A stretch of 64,000 nucleotides of DNA from Tomocerus qinae (GCA_020055645.1 CM034548.1:48104296-48168295), one strand, 5' to 3'. Positions 10,673-46,132 are shown, numbered from the stretch's first letter. Numbers and translations: made by a program. The notes: generated by a model not told the origin, from the sequence alone.

Positions 10673-11482
10673 TGTGTATAAGTGCCACAACTATCGCAGA
10701 TTTTAGGTTACTCTTACATGTTTTATTCATTGTAATCATTATTTTCTATGATATTCATAAATATTAAGTATGTTGGACATTTTGCGTCAGTCTTAATTAA
10801 ATCATAAACTATTATTACCGCAGATTTTAGGTTACTCTTACATTTTTTATTCATTGTAATCATTATTTTCAATAATATTTATAAATATTCAGTGTATTGC
10901 CCTTTTTGTATCATAGATAATTAAATCATAAATTATTAAGTCAAGATTGGAATTCAAATGGTTAAGTAGATTACGCTGCTATTGCGGAAATTCCATTTTG
11001 TCTTATTAAAAAAGTAAATTAAATGAAACTCACTTCCCTAACTTCCCACTTCCCACAAAACAGCAACCTCTATGTAATTCAGCTTATAGCTCTTCATAGT
11101 AAATGTAAACCTTGCTGAAAGTGATACTTCCCCACGGTTTTTAGACTTACTTTACTGCCAACAAGCGTAGCATGGCAGTGTAACATACTTAACCATTTGA
11201 ATTCCAATCTTGACTTAATAAATTATGATTTAATTATGACTGATACAAAAAATGCAATATTATAATTAATATTTATGAATATTATTGAAAATAAGGATTA
11301 CAATAAATAAAAAATGTAAGAGTAACCTAAAATCTGCGATAATAATAAATTATGATTTAATTATGACATACAAAGAGTGCATTATACTTAATATTTATGA
11401 ATATTATAGAAAATAATGATTACAGTGAATAAAACATGTAAGAGTAACCTAAAATCTGCGATAGTTGTGGCACTTATACACA
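10673..11482. repeat. Palindrome B inside the foldback element
   Basis: TGTGTATAAGTG at 10673-10684 is mirrored by CACTTATACACA at 11471-11482, and the complementarity continues inward for roughly 300 bases. Each arm contains two direct copies of a segment with CGCAGATTTTAGGTTACTC. A unique spacer of about 200 bases lies around 10985-11170. A half-copy of this arm is also present between the ends of the small element at 26433-26855. Confidence 0.75.
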
Positions 11483-11505
11483 TAGCAGGGCTCCTACTTC
11501 CATTT

Positions 11506-13785
11506 TCACCGAAAGTGTCACCGACCCCCTCCGATTACGACCAAAATCGCTGAGCATATGTCTAAAATAGAGTAATTAACGAAATGGACCTTCAAAATTT
11601 TTTAAAAAATAAGAGGGGGCGTGGGGGGTAAGGGGAAGCTTTTCCATTGGGAAGAAAGATTGTGACCAAACGGTAAGTCATAAAATTCTCTAGTTTTTTT
11701 CTAAAATAGCATAGATAGGTGCTTCATCCTGGCAAGGTATAAATTTTATTCAATTCGAATATTTTGGCGCGAAAAAAAATCGGTGAGCCTGAAATTAGCA
11801 ATAATTCAAACATTGCGGGTTGAAAATGGCACATATCGACTAAATATTGAATATACAAGATGCTAGATCATCTAAAATCTCTTTTCTAAGCAAGAACAAG
11901 GTTGCATATCCAAAATTTATTTACCCCTGTACGGGGAAGCGGGGGCGATATAAGTTTGGATATTTAATTTCTCAAAACCTATTACGCCTAGAACATTTAA
12001 ACCACCGCCAAACAACTCAGCATCATGTAATACATCATGGCATGGTGGTATATTGTGTGTCGCCCCACCCCCTTGTGGGGGTGTAGGTGAGGCTTAAGTT
12101 TGGAAACCCAATATGTCCAAAACTACTCAACGTACGGACTTGAAACTACCGCCAATCAACTCAGCATCATGTAATGCATCATGGCATGGTAGTATATTGT
12201 GTGTCGCCCAACCCCCTGAGGGGGGTGTCGGGGAGGCTTAAGTTTGGAAACCCAATATCTCCAAAACTACTCAACGTACGGACTTGAAACTACCGCCAAT
12301 CAACTCAGTATCATGTAATACATCATGGCATGGTAGTATATTGTGTGTTGCCCCACCCCCTGAGGGGGGTGTCGGGGAGGCTTAAGTTTGGAAACCCAAT
12401 ATCTCCAAAACTACTCAACGTAGGGACTTGAAACTACCGCCAATCAACTCAACATCATGTGATGCATCGTGGCATGGTAGTAGATTGTGTGCTTCCTCAC
12501 CCCCTTGTGGGGGTGTAGGGGAGGCTTAAGTTTGGAAACCCAATATCTCCAAAACTACTCAACATAGGGACTTGAAACTACCGCCAATCAACTCAAAATC
12601 ATGTAATGCATCATGACATGGTTGCAGGGTAGCCCTCAAGGGGTGTGGTGACACACAATATGCTACCATGCCACGATGCATCACATGATGTTGAGTTGAT
12701 TGGCAATAATCAAGTCCCTACGTTGAGTAGTTTTGGAGATATTGGGTTTCCAAACTTAAGCCTCCCTACACCCCCACAAGGGGAGTGAAGCACACAATCT
12801 ACTACCATGCCACGCCCATCACATGATGTTGAGTTGATTGGCGACCGAGTTTCAAGTCCCTACGTTGAGTAGTTTTGGAGATATTGGGTTTCCAAACTTA
12901 AGCCTCCCTACACCCCCACAAGGGGGTGAGGAAGCACACAGTATGCTACCATGCCATGATGTATTACATGATACTGAGTTGATTGGCGGTAGTTTCAAGG
13001 TCCGTACGTTGAGTAGTTTTGGAGATATTGGGTTTCCAAACTTAAGCCTCCCCGACACCCCCCTCAGGGGGTTGGGCGACACACAATATACTACCATGCC
13101 ATGATGCATTACATGATGCTGAGTTGATTGGCGGTAGTTTCAAGTCCGTACGTTGAGTAGTTTTGGACATATTGGGTTTCCAAACTTAAGCCTCCTCTCT
13201 AGGCCCCCTCAGGGGGTGGGGCGACACACAATATACCACCATGCCATGATGTATTACATGATGCTGAGTTATTTGGCAGTGATGTTTAATGGTTCTAGGC
13301 GTAATAGGGAATTTTGAGAAATTAAATATCAAACTTATATCGCCCCCTTCGCCCATGCGTACAGAGGTAAATAAATTTTGGATATGCAACCTTGTTCTTG
13401 CTTAGAAAAGAGATTTTAGATGATCTAGCATCTTGTATATTCAATATTTAGTCGATATGTGCCATTTTCAACCCGCAATGTTTGAATTATTGCTAATTTC
13501 AGGCTCACCGATTTTTTTTCGCGCCAAAATATTCGAATTGAATAAAATTTATACCTTGCCAGGATGAAGCACCTATCTATGCTATTTTAGAAAAAAACTA
13601 GAGAATTTTATGACTTACCGTTTGGTCACAATCTTTCTTCCCAATGGAAAAGCTTCCCCTTACCCCCCACGCCCCCTCTTATTTTTTAAAAAATTTTGAA
13701 GGTCCATTTCGTTAATTACTCTATTTTAGACATATGCTCAGCGATTTTGGTCGTAATCGGAGGGGGTCGGTGACACTTTCGGTGA
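11506..13785. repeat. Giant palindrome C, about 1.13 kb arms
   Basis: The left arm starts TCACCGAAAGTGTCACCGAC and the right arm ends with its exact complement at 13785. The centre is near 12645. Each arm carries four to five tandem units of about 144 bases containing CTACTCAACGTA, GGCTTAAGTTTGGAAACCCA and AACTCAGCATCATG. Arms differ by scattered substitutions and small indels, so they are old or only partly homogenised. Short open frames here are shadows of the repeat. Confidence 0.85.
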
Positions 13786-13970
13786 TAACGAATACACGGG
13801 CTCAGCATCATTCATATCAATCCTTTACAACCTATCCCTCCCAGTCGGAAACCTCATGGTTCGGTACCGCTAGCGGTACAGAGCTATCCCACCCAGTCTA
13901 GCCGGAGAGGGACATTATATCCCTCCCAGTCACCTTTCCCTCCCAGTCTACGACATATATACGTTATAGG

Positions 13971-14087
13971 CAGGTATCCAGAAATTTGGTAAAAGGGGGC
14001 CTGTAATTTTTGGCCTTGTTTTGGAAGAAAACCTCTTTTTCTCAGATTTAAGGGGCGCTCCCCCACCCCCTACTGAATACGTGCTTG
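13971..14087. mobile_element. hAT-type MITE, CAGGCACGTATCCAG family, copy 3
   Basis: Left end CAGGTATCCAGAAATTTGG has lost a few bases of the family terminus; the right end is GAATACGTGCTTG. Flanks GTTATAGG and ATAATAGG match at 6 of 8 positions, consistent with an 8-bp duplication. It abuts the right end of the foldback element. Confidence 0.65.
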
Positions 14088-14429
14088 ATAATAGGGATTA
14101 TAATTATAATCTAGGTAAATTTATTCAAGACTGTGATTATAATTGTAAATAGAGATTATGGTGATTGGTTTTTATAAAACTTTTTTGACCATTTCCATGT
14201 ATTCATTGATCATTTTCGTAAAAAGTGGCATTAGAAAAATTGCGTGATTTGAAATTCAACCCCATGGTTACAATAAATTATTTTTTACTTTAAAATTGAG
14301 TCAAACTTTACTTCACTCTTACTCTTACTGAGTTTACTGATTGTTAACTGTTGCATCCTGTGTCAAACCTTTTAGTACAAGATTCGAATAAAAACTGTTT
14401 TCAACAAAAACACAATACTGCTCTCGCCC

Positions 14430-14545
14430 TGCTAACACAATACTAACTTAGAAAACCTACTCACAAATACTTAGACATTAATTTATCATGGTTAAGCATT
14501 TTCACATTTAAATATGAGAGCAAATTCTAAGACAACTTTTAAGAT
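14430..14545 (+). repeat. Dispersed direct repeat R3, copy 1
   Basis: Shares ACTAACTTAGAAA, AATACTTA, TAATTTATCATGG and GAGAGCAAATT in the same order and spacing as 16510-16620. No ends or coding features are visible. Confidence 0.5.
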
Positions 14546-16509
14546 TAAAATAAATTCAGATAAGTAAAAGTCATTTACTAGATAATATGGATTTTCATAC
14601 AAGAACAATTATCCCCTAGATAATTGGCGGGCACTTGTTTTGAAAAAATGCATTTAACTCTTCTTTCTTCAGAAAGAAGTCTCTTTCTTTTGTATATTCC
14701 TTTCCACACCTACTCTTAAGTCCGGATTTAGTCACTTAATTCCATTTTAGTCTATACTCTTTTCATTTACTCCGCTCCGCTTTACTCTGTTTTAGTTCAC
14801 TTACACTTACACCAATTTACTAAACATTTCTCCATATCCTCTATTTAATTTACATTAAGTTAGCCCATTTTTTTCCATTTTATTCAACTTGGTCAATCAT
14901 TGTTCCATTACTTTAATTTCAATTAAATTTACTCTATTTTAACTATTATTTTACTCTATTATTTGTAAATCTACTTTACTCTGTACCAAAACCAGCGTTT
15001 ATTGATATTAATGTAAGCTTTTTAATTAATTCAGGGGATATGTAAGACATGCACCGAGTCAAAATTCCCAATTCCTAAAATATAAAAAGGTTAGGTCAGT
15101 ATCACTTCATAGGTCATACCCGTTTGCCTGCTTATGAAACTTCATTGTCGTACTGCCTTTATAGCTGATGCATTCTCATAATTTAAATACTAACCAAAAT
15201 TTGATCATGGAAGTTTTTGTAGCGTATCTTAATTACAGATGCGTGTACTTAGGGAACGGTTTACTTCGAGTATCCTTACATAGCTCGTGTCTCATGACTA
15301 ATGCATTTATCTCAGAGCATTACTTGATATGCAAATAGGTTTATTAACTAAAAATTTCAGCATCAAAATATGTTCATGAAAAGCACTAAAGACTAGATCG
15401 TATTTTACTGAGTAGAGCTAAAAGGCGGGGGAAACCACCGTTCATCACTGCTGATACTGCTTAATTTTATGCCGGGCTCTGTTGAAATCCTCGCCGCTGC
15501 ATACAAGAGAGAATTGGGATGGCTTTTCCCTAGTGTGACTCTTATAGAATAAATTCAACCCTTTGGTTAATGGTATTAAAGAACTTCTCGCTTGAACTCG
15601 AATAAGTCAACGACTATTCCCTGTTGAGGTTGGTCTTACAGTACCAAGCATAAGGTAATCCCATAGTATCACAAAATTTAGCCTTTTATAAATGGTTCCA
15701 TGCTAACCGTGACATGAAATGTCTTGGCTCAGATAAGTTTCTATACTAGCATTTCCGCACTACACTCAGGCCCTACAAATTTAATCAATAGTCAAACAAA
15801 CGAATAGTGTATAAGATTATATTATTATTATTGTTTTTGCTGTCCAATTTAATCCACCTGGATAGTTGAGGATTTTTTTTCGTTGCGAAGGAAATTTACC
15901 CGAAGAGAAAATTGTGATCCAAATAAAAAGGTAATTATTTCTCAGAATTTTAATTTAAACATTAAAAAATTTACTTTGCTTGTTATTGGATGTATTGTTA
16001 ATTTCCTTCGGCAAACATGGGTAGCCAAACAAAAGTTAGTTTGAAAGAATTCACAGCCAACAAACAGAGTCCACAGAATTATTTTGTATGGGTAAAATTT
16101 ATCCGTGGATTTATTTTTTAAGCTTGAAACTAAAAAGAAAAAATTTCCTATTTCATGCCCAATTTGTTGGAAATTGATGTATGCAACTACAAATGAAACG
16201 CTTAACAAAGCGTTGAATTTTTTATTTTAAATTAATTAATTTGCACCTTAGATTTAAATTCCCTTATATCCGTTTTTGCCCAACTCCTCAACTACAAATC
16301 CAAACATCATTTGCTCAATTAATTGATTCTGAGAGGTAAAAATTTACGTGAAGTCTGCAAATGAATAATTTGGGATTTAAGTGGGTTTGAATCTAAGGTC
16401 AAAGGTAATGTTAAGGAAATATAGTTGCAAATAAAACACTGAGAAATCACTCAACCATACAAATAAGTAGAAGTAATAGTAGTATCATTTACACTTAATA
16501 CTTTGACAC

Positions 16510-16620
16510 ACTGCTAACGCATTACTAACTTAGAAAGCCTATTCACGAATACTTAAACAGTAATTTATCATGGATAAGCATTTCCATATTTAAATAATGA
16601 GAGCAAATTATACGAAAGTT
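16510..16620 (+). repeat. Dispersed direct repeat R3, copy 2
   Basis: Second copy of the segment at 14430-14545, diverged by several substitutions and one small indel. Confidence 0.5.
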
Positions 16621-17108
16621 TAAATACATGAAATTAATTTTCTTTCATTTTACAAGCTATTTCTCAGCTCCTTAAGTTAACCCCATGTAAAACATCACCT
16701 ACAAAATAAAATTTTCCGTTTCAAAAATTAAGTATATTTTAAGTTACTTTTCACTGCACTTTTACTTCGGTAAAAATGCGACTTAAATTAAAAGTATTTT
16801 TTGTGAAAATGGCAATTTAAGTTTGTATTTCACAAAGAGTTACAATTAGTTAAGTTCAGAGGAAGAATTTTATCTCTAACTTGATCGTACTGTAAAAATA
16901 ATAAATAGTTTTAAAAAAAGTACTTAAAAGAAAACTTGGGATAAAAAATACGATGTGAAGCTTTCACAGAGATTCTTTGGAGAGATGTTGCGATGTAGGT
17001 TGTATATATATGCTACTAATAATATAAACCAACTGGGCTTTTTCGGTGTTTTCTACTAAAAGAAATCAAACCTTGATACAAAAAGGATTACGCCCAAAAT
17101 TAACAAAA

Positions 17109-38623
<21,515 letters not shown>

Positions 38624-41600
38624 TGACTGCCTCCTACGTAGAGTTGCGTGCTTACGAGTTATATGCCGTCCGCATAGGTCGTAAATATAAAAAAAAATTA
38701 TTTTTGCAGGCAGATTAGACATACTGTGCAGTACCAAGCTGTTGTTTAGCGTATTTGCATTTGGGCACTTCAAAATTTCCTAAAATATTTTTCCATCTAA
38801 ATTCAAAATGTTGTAAAGAAACTCATTGAATTTTATTCCGACGGATGTTGCTGGATATAATTTAAATTTTTTACATCTTAAAATCTTAAACAAATTTATT
38901 CTTTGGCTTATAAAATGACCTTTTGGATGATTTCAAAATATTTGAGTTTCCAAATCGGCTAGTCAATATTGATACTGCATAACTTGTCTAATTAACTTGC
39001 AAAATATCTAATACAGTACAATGAACATAATCAATTCCCAGATCAATTTTTCTATTCTCGTTAGTAATGTTAACTTCTATATTTCGCCTTATATTATGTA
39101 TGACATAAGTAGTAGTGTGTACTGATTTGATGAGAGCCTCCTCATTTTTGTATTTTAGTTTTCAACCTTTCGGTTACGAACTATTGTCGAATGTTTGGCT
39201 AATGCCTTTCATTACAAAAAACGTTTTGTAAATTTAATCTGTTTGAAGATTTCAAAGTGGACATGCTGATTTTTACTTAGAGTGGCAGACAATACTGTTG
39301 GACATGTCTATAAAATTAGTTCAAGGCAGCCTTATTACTATAGACGTTACTGTATTGCTGAAAGAAGGATTTAATTCAATTGAATACTTACAAATTTCAA
39401 TTTTGACCCAAACTTAGATACAAAGGTCAAAATGGGTTGATGGGTACAATAATATCAATTTTCCACCTTGATATCGCATTCATAAGGTATTTGATTTAGA
39501 AGAGTAGTCAAATTGTTTTCATTTACTTTCTGAGACTTTTAAAACTTACTTTTCAAATGGTTATAATTAGTTATCGTCTATTTTTCAATTTTTTGAATCA
39601 TTTTCCTCTAATTTTGGTCAACCAGCGTACGAAGTTCAAAGCGTGCTAAGTAAATAATGTGTTTCCCACTTTTTACTAAATATTGAGCTACCACCAGTAC
39701 GAGACTGAGCGACAGGCATCTGTGAACTCTTTTACATTCTTTTCCTCTGTTTAGGTAACTGCCCCAAAGTACAGCTTTTAGCCAGAAACCTTAAAAGGGA
39801 ATTTTAAAAAATGCCATGAGGAATCAAATTGCAGAATACGTACTGTACAGACTCAATTAAACATGCAGCCAACCAAGCAATTAGAGTTTGACCCATGCAA
39901 ATTGGCGCATTAGACCTCAAGTTATTAATTCTGCAAAACTCCATCCGTGATTTACCCGTTAACCCAGCCTTAAAGTCTAAGCCTAAGCAATGGACAGATT
40001 TTCATCAATGCAAAATCGTTCCAGTGATAAATGCTAGAAAAGTAAATGGTCGCTAGTTGCGAATGGGCAACAGCAGTTTGTTTTACTGCTTAGCTAATAT
40101 TTCAGTGAGAAATTAATAAAATTTGAATTTTACTGTCAAAGAAAGTTAGAAAATCTTTAGCTATCCTAATAAATAAGTATCGTTTTAGTAAAAGTGGGGA
40201 TCACATTGAGATAATTAAACTTAACAAATAAGGTAGCAATGTAGCGTTAAATTATGCTTGCATTTGTATAATGCTAAATACGATGAATGGAGGCCTTCAA
40301 ATAATCAGGGAAACGAAACAAAGACTTTTCTTTACTTTGGTCTCTCTGTCTCTACTCAGAAACAATTAATTTCAATAGCGGCCTTACCATTGCCATGATC
40401 CCTCTTCAAACGAGAACAGACAAATTAATATGGTATGGTAATCTGTGGAAAGCAATACGTAAATACTACTTGATACCTTTAACTTCAAAAAACAATTACT
40501 AACGTAAGGTAATTGTTGTGTACACGTACACAATTGTTGTGTGTGTGTGGTAAGATTCCCATTGGTTGCTGAATGTTGCAGGTTCTGCATTGTGCACTTA
40601 GAACAAAACAATCTAATGATATTCTAATGATATGAGAGACTGTTTCTGGTGTGATTCACTCTCGGGTGTGAATATGAAGTTGCAACCTGGCTACTCGAAG
40701 CAAATATTATGATGTTTGACTATGCGTCCCGCATTTCTATACATGCGGATATCATTTATATATTTGGAGTAGCCTCGTTCATTTCAAAATTGTAATGCAG
40801 GAGTTGAACTGTTGTCATATTAACGTCCAGGCTATTGTAGGTACCTATGTATTGTAGGCGGAACAGCTTCAAATTTTGACCACATATTGCATAAAAGACA
40901 AATGGAGGATATCTTTGCCATTAAGAGAGCTGTTGCATTTCGTTCACTCTAATAGATAGGCATGGGCTTCCAATCAGAGTTGTTTTGAAGGTGGGGCTGC
41001 CTATAATTTTGGTCCCTTACCTCTTTAAACACTGCTGCATCTGCCTGTAATATCTTAGTGAAAAGTGCATCTTATTAAAGACAGAGCAATAGTAGGTGCC
41101 TTGCCTTTCGGGTGGTGGAATGTTTCGAATGTTATTCAGATGTTCCATTCTCGCTATGTCAATCACGTGAGGTGTCTTTCAACAGCTAATTCAGCCCTGT
41201 ATATTTCACAATATTATTTTTACCCATCAATAAGAAACTGTGAGCTTGGTTTGCAATTTATTATTATAGAATTGGTACGTCCGAGTTAGTTTATCGGATT
41301 CTCAGTTCAAAAACTCTTTCGGCAACGTCATCATACATGATTGTTATTGAACATGGCTACCTGCGACTCAAATGGACAAGTTATTTTGCCTGCATATAAC
41401 TGAGCACATGATATGATATCTATATTTTCTTTTTGAGAGCATTTGTTTATGCAGTCAGATTGTATATTTCAATAGGTTTTTTCTCAACAAAATGTGTTAT
41501 AAAGGTACAATCTTAATCTTGGGTAATCTTCAGTAGAATATACGAATCCATCAGTGTATACTAAATCAGCGCAGTATAACCGATTATATAACCATAAATT

Positions 41601-41799
41601 ATAAGCAACGTTGTAAGAACTTCGTTCGCACTTAATACTATAAAAGATTCCTTCTCAATCTTTTTTAACCAGAATTTACATTTACCATGGTGCATCAGTA
41701 AATAAATAAATAATAATAGTACTTTCTACATTATTCAACTTAAGTCAAACCTTTCCCAGTGCAAATATAAGTTGACATTATGTTCTATTTATATATACG
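38624..41799. other. MIER 3' flank and intergenic DNA
   Basis: The first part is presumably the MIER 3' UTR. A plain AATAAA occurs only at 40115-40120 in what I checked, so the transcript end is uncertain. A TGTGTG-rich stretch lies near 40510-40550. No coding exon recognised. Confidence 0.45.
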
Positions 41800-42486
41800 A
41801 TTGTGAGCCTGAGATTCACAGCGAGGTTTCCAAAATGATTTTTCCTTTGTACTTTGTTAAACTTTAGATGGTTATTTAAAATTTAATAAACAATCCATTT
41901 GAAAAATGAAATTCTGTCACGAGCAGAAAATACTTTATCCTCAAATGGCTTAAAGTAATTGTCACGATGGTATTCTGCAATGGAATTTTAACAGGATATG
42001 TATTTTCTCACTTATTATACACTATATACAGGACCTTAGATGAGGGGTGGGATTTTTGCATGGACCTACTAATCTAATTAAAACCAGTTGCCAGAGGCTC
42101 TACAAATTTCCGTTGCAGATTTGATCCATAAAACATTTTGCTTCTTACTAACTTTCTTCGCCTGCGAATCAGATTTGCCTAAACTTTTTGGACTGCATTC
42201 TAGATCTAAATTGTTGTATGACTAGACTAAAAGACTAAAACATTGAGGAAGACACCGTTCTGAGCATTGGTTTGATAATTAATAACATGCGCATATTATT
42301 ATTTAGTTTTAACCCAGATGAAACCCTCGGGGAAATAAAATTGGATGACCATATAATATTTGCTATGATGAAAACATGAATTGTAATGTTTGTGTTTCTC
42401 AATATTGACGGAAACTTGGAACTATTCATATGGTTATTAACTATTCGTCCTCCTATAAGTACCGAAATGTACCTCAGGCTCACAAT
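41800..42486. mobile_element. Possible TIR element, ATTGTGAGCCTGAG ends
   Basis: A 14-bp perfect inverted repeat, ATTGTGAGCCTGAG (41800-41813), and its complement (42473-42486) bound 687 bases without coding features. No target duplication could be defined, so the call rests on the inverted repeat alone. Confidence 0.45.
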
Positions 42487-45271
42487 TTTCTTCTCCTAGG
42501 TACGTAGGTGGTATTACTTATTCAAGATCTGACTAAATTGGCTGCCACGGATCTATAGATATCTATTTATTATTATTTTGTCTAACGATTCACACTCCAT
42601 TAATACATTCCCCACGGTCTTTAATAGCATTAAATTAACTACGCCGTGGCTGTGGCTCTGATCCGAGTTGTCCACTCCGAGAACAGTTTAGCACTTTACA
42701 GTTAATAATTACAATTAAACAGTTCTTGTTTTATTTAGGCTATACTGCTCCTTTATTCGACTTCATCTTTACATGAAATAATACTTACATTATTTGTTTA
42801 GTAGAGAATTGTTTTTGTTTTTGTGGGGATTTTCGTACCTTGCATCGTTTAGCATATATTTTAATCTTACCAATTACTTTCCCCACCATGCACTATGACA
42901 ATTTTATGCAATTTGCTGACTATTCAGTGTTGGGTCTACGCTAATTGTTGCAAAGGAAACAGTTTAAAATATAAAACTGTTTTTTATGCAAAATTTCCAA
43001 CAGTACTTTATGAATCACATTGCAATTTCCTACGAAAATTACTTTCTCAATGTTTTTTCCTGCTAATAGCCCAAGTAGTTGTCGTGTCGACTAAACTAGC
43101 CTGAAACCATGAAGTACAACTTTGTATTGATTAAATAGTAACGCATGACAAGATTATGCTTTTTATTGAATGAAAAGTCAAAAATGTTTTCCCTCCATAT
43201 GTCCTTCATGTTTCTAGTTGGAAACATTTCGTGCAGCTAACTTTTCACAATTGATCAAAATAATAATAAAGGTCTCCACATTTGATATTGAAGGTACGAG
43301 AAGGATCGTAAAGTTTACAATTCAAATTAATTAATATTTGGTCTAGTTCAGTACACATCTGGGCAGAATAATGTTGTCCATTTGGCTGGTCTGTCTAGAG
43401 TCTAGTTTTGCCATTCTGTCCACACCAGAGAAAGATAATCAGCACACCCAAGAGAAAATAATTCTACTAGATCTTTCATTCCATAACAACCATATGTTGC
43501 AATAAGTAAAGTCAGTATCCATAAAGTTAGTAGATGCCTATAAAGTCTGCAAAATATAAGGAAGGGTTTGGTAAATAAGAACGTCCCTTTTCTCCTAACG
43601 AGCCGAATAAGTTGAGAACGTGCAAAGCGATAATTTCGAGCATAATTTGGAAATTGTTTCACTGAATAGAATTTAGCAGAAATTCATTTTCAGGATCACA
43701 TTGACTCGCTTATTGCAACATTGCAATAAAGTATAGCAAAATACCTTTCTAGGTTTTAAATGTTGACAAACCGTTATTGTGTAAAGAAGTATTGTTTAAC
43801 GGGTAAATTTGAATCAGCTAAAAATGATGAATAACTTCAGGCCTGGGATATTTATAAAAAGATACAGCACTAGGTAGACGCATCAATATTTCCTTATGGA
43901 CTTTTTTGTTTCGCAGGAAATCAACAATGAGATGAATATCATCGTGGGTTTTGAGTAAACATTTTTAGCTATTTCAATAATGTAAGAAAAATATGTTCCT
44001 TTATTTTTTTTAATGCGCCTCCATTTAACTGGATAATGATATAGCAAATTCGAAATGCAGTGCAAGATAAAACTACAATAGACAGATGCCCTTTCATTGC
44101 TCTATCGGCCTTTTATACTTTCTCACAACTATATACTTCTGAATTAACTCTGCATCTTTATCCGGTAACTGTCGCGTAAGCGGGGAGTTATAATATATGA
44201 AATGCAACCGCTATACAATCTTGATATTAAAATTCCAAAATGCGATTATTTTTGGCAATTTATATTATATGATATCTAGGTAAATATTTTGACCATTGTA
44301 AAATAACCAAATGTCCTAGGCCTGTAGTGTAGTAGATTAGATAGTTGTAAAATCATTAAGATGTTTGACAGTCTCCGTTTGCTATTTAGTAACCCGTTAA
44401 TTTGATATGCTAACTACTGCAGTTGACTTTTGTATATAAATTATATTTGTATTTAAGGACTTCTCAAGTCACGGGAGAGAAAAACGACTAAGAAACAATA
44501 GATAAAGGTATAAAAATAAGTTTAATAATAAAGAACGGCACATCATTGTTTATTATTACTGCTTTGTCTAAAATTTACAAAACCAAATACGCGTGTGGTT
44601 TAAATTGTAATAATTGATGTGTGTTTAGATAAAAATACAAATGGATTACATGATTATAATTAAAAGTATTAATTGTGTTTATTATTTACGCACTAAAATA
44701 TATGATTACTATACAGTATATACCATATAATCAGTACAATTTTACACTCTCTCTTTTCACTCTTAGAAATTTGTTTAAAATCCAACTAGATATCATAAGG
44801 TGTATGCACTGCGTGTTTCGCTTTCTGAATCTAAATCGTTATGTTCCGGTAGCCGAAACATAATTAATGAAAGGAACTAACTACGGAAATAAAAATACAT
44901 TTGTGTCGAAATACAGTGTGATGTCACTTGACCTGATCCACTTAATGTTCAAAGGCATATTGATATAACATGTAGATAAATGAAAAAAATTAGTTGAAAG
45001 CATAGTTTTTTCTCATGTACTTGATCAGGTATAATATGTCGTGAGAGTCGTGACCTGTACAAATCAATGCAAGAAAATAGTAAAAACTGTCATGCAACAC
45101 ACGAAAGCTGTGACTATTGGACTTTTTAACCTGACCTTCCCTATGGGCTATCTACCAATTTTCTACGATACACATAACTAAGGAAAACTTGTAATTTCTG
45201 AACCACTTCCTAGGGTACTTATGAGTTTGTCTATTTTTGAACTGAACTGATTAATGGATCATATATATCAA
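42487..45271. other. Intergenic, no gene seen
   Basis: AT-rich. The minus-strand frame 43402-43662 encodes a hydrophobic stretch after a basic segment but matches no family I recognise and has no exon partners. Nothing else stands out. Confidence 0.4.
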
Positions 45272-45895
45272 CTAGTGAACCCAGGTAAGGGGCAAATCTA
45301 CCACTCAAGGGAAATTCAGCAGGCCACCCTTCACAGTAATAAAAACAATTTCAAAAACATCCCAATAGGTAACTTTGTAAATAAAAAGTATATTTAAATT
45401 AAAATACTTTAATGTCTATAGTGGTGGATAAATTAGCTGCAGCCCCAACTTCCTGATGAAAATGAATTTCCTGAACCAAATTAATAACTGTAGATCGTAG
45501 CTTCAAATGCAGATGAAAGACTCCATTTTTGAAACAAAATCCCACAAAGTCACCAAAAAGTTCCCTTTTAAATCAGGATTTTGGAAAAACGTACAAATTC
45601 TATGAGTACAACTTACGAATAAATATTTTTTGAGAAAAGTTAGTTACTCAGCACTGTTATTTAATTCTACAAAAAGGTGCGCCAACTGCCAAAAGAATCA
45701 AGAGGGTAGTGAAAAAGAAAACCCAGCTCTACTAAAAAATATTAAGTTTGTTGATATAGCATAACCAATTTGTATTAGAAAGTTTTCAAATGCTATGTAA
45801 TAAGCCACATTACGATCATTACGACATGTCCCCTTTCGCTAATCATTTCCATCCAATCACGACTCACCACCATTCAACTTTCTTAGTTAATTTCT
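45272..45895 (-). repeat. Dispersed repeat R1, copy 4 (reverse)
   Basis: Begins ACTAGTGAACCCAGGTAAGG and is nearly identical to copy 3 for about 250 bases. It extends further, through CCCAGCTCTACTAAAAAATA, to match the 5' part of copy 1. It is the most complete reverse copy. Confidence 0.65.
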
Positions 45896-46001
45896 ATTAT
45901 TATGAAACATTTCTATTCACTTTGCCTAGGTAGTTGGAAATATTATGAAACATTAGTATTTCCCTTTTGGTATTAACCTTACCCTGGCTTTATAGTTCGC
46001 C

Positions 46002-46091
46002 CAGGCACGTATCCAGAAATTTGACTCCCCTTGAGAGGTGATTTGGGGGGCGGCAGCTCCCCCAAATCACCTCTTTGTATATACGCGCCTG
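46002..46091. mobile_element. hAT-type MITE, CAGGCACGTATCCAG family, copy 5 (90 bp)
   Basis: Starts CAGGCACGTATCCAGAAATT and ends TATACGCGCCTG. Internally GAGGTGATTTGGGGG pairs with CCCCCAAATCACCTC, so it folds into a strong hairpin. Flanks AGTTCGCC and GATTTGCC match at 5 of 8 positions. Confidence 0.7.
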
Positions 46092-46132
46092 GATTTGCCC
46101 TACCACACATAGATCACTACTCACTACATACA

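Larger units (their letters stand above)
10509..13964. mobile_element. Composite foldback element (3.46 kb)
   Basis: The outer inverted repeats, about 160 bases each (10509-10668 and 13807-13964), carry repeated CTGGGAGGGA motifs and a 16-bp perfect palindrome, GTACCGCTAGCGGTAC (10596-10611 and its mirror copy). Inside are two separate palindromes: B at 10673-11482 and C at 11506-13785. No transposase frame is visible. Long inverted repeats built partly of tandem units are typical of Foldback-type transposons. A 0.42 kb relative with the same ends lies at 26433-26855. No clear target duplication was found. Confidence 0.75.
14088..17108. other. Intergenic / MIER 5' flank
   Basis: No coding exon recognised. 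A segment of about 110 bases at 14430-14545 recurs in direct orientation at 16510-16620 (listed separately). A run TATATATATG at about 17000-17010 lies about 100 bases before the MIER ATG and might be promoter-related, but this is not demonstrable. Confidence 0.4.

Noticed and set aside
12838-13109. Small repeat-containing proteins on both strands
   Set aside because: Frames through tandem units of the foldback palindrome, mirrored on the other strand; no independent evidence.
41800-42486. Gene on the minus strand at 42235-42483
   Set aside because: The 82-residue frame lies inside a candidate TIR element and has no domain features.
43402-43662. Possible chemoreceptor exon on the minus strand
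   Set aside because: It has one hydrophobic segment and basic flank, but no diagnostic motif and no adjoining exons could be found.
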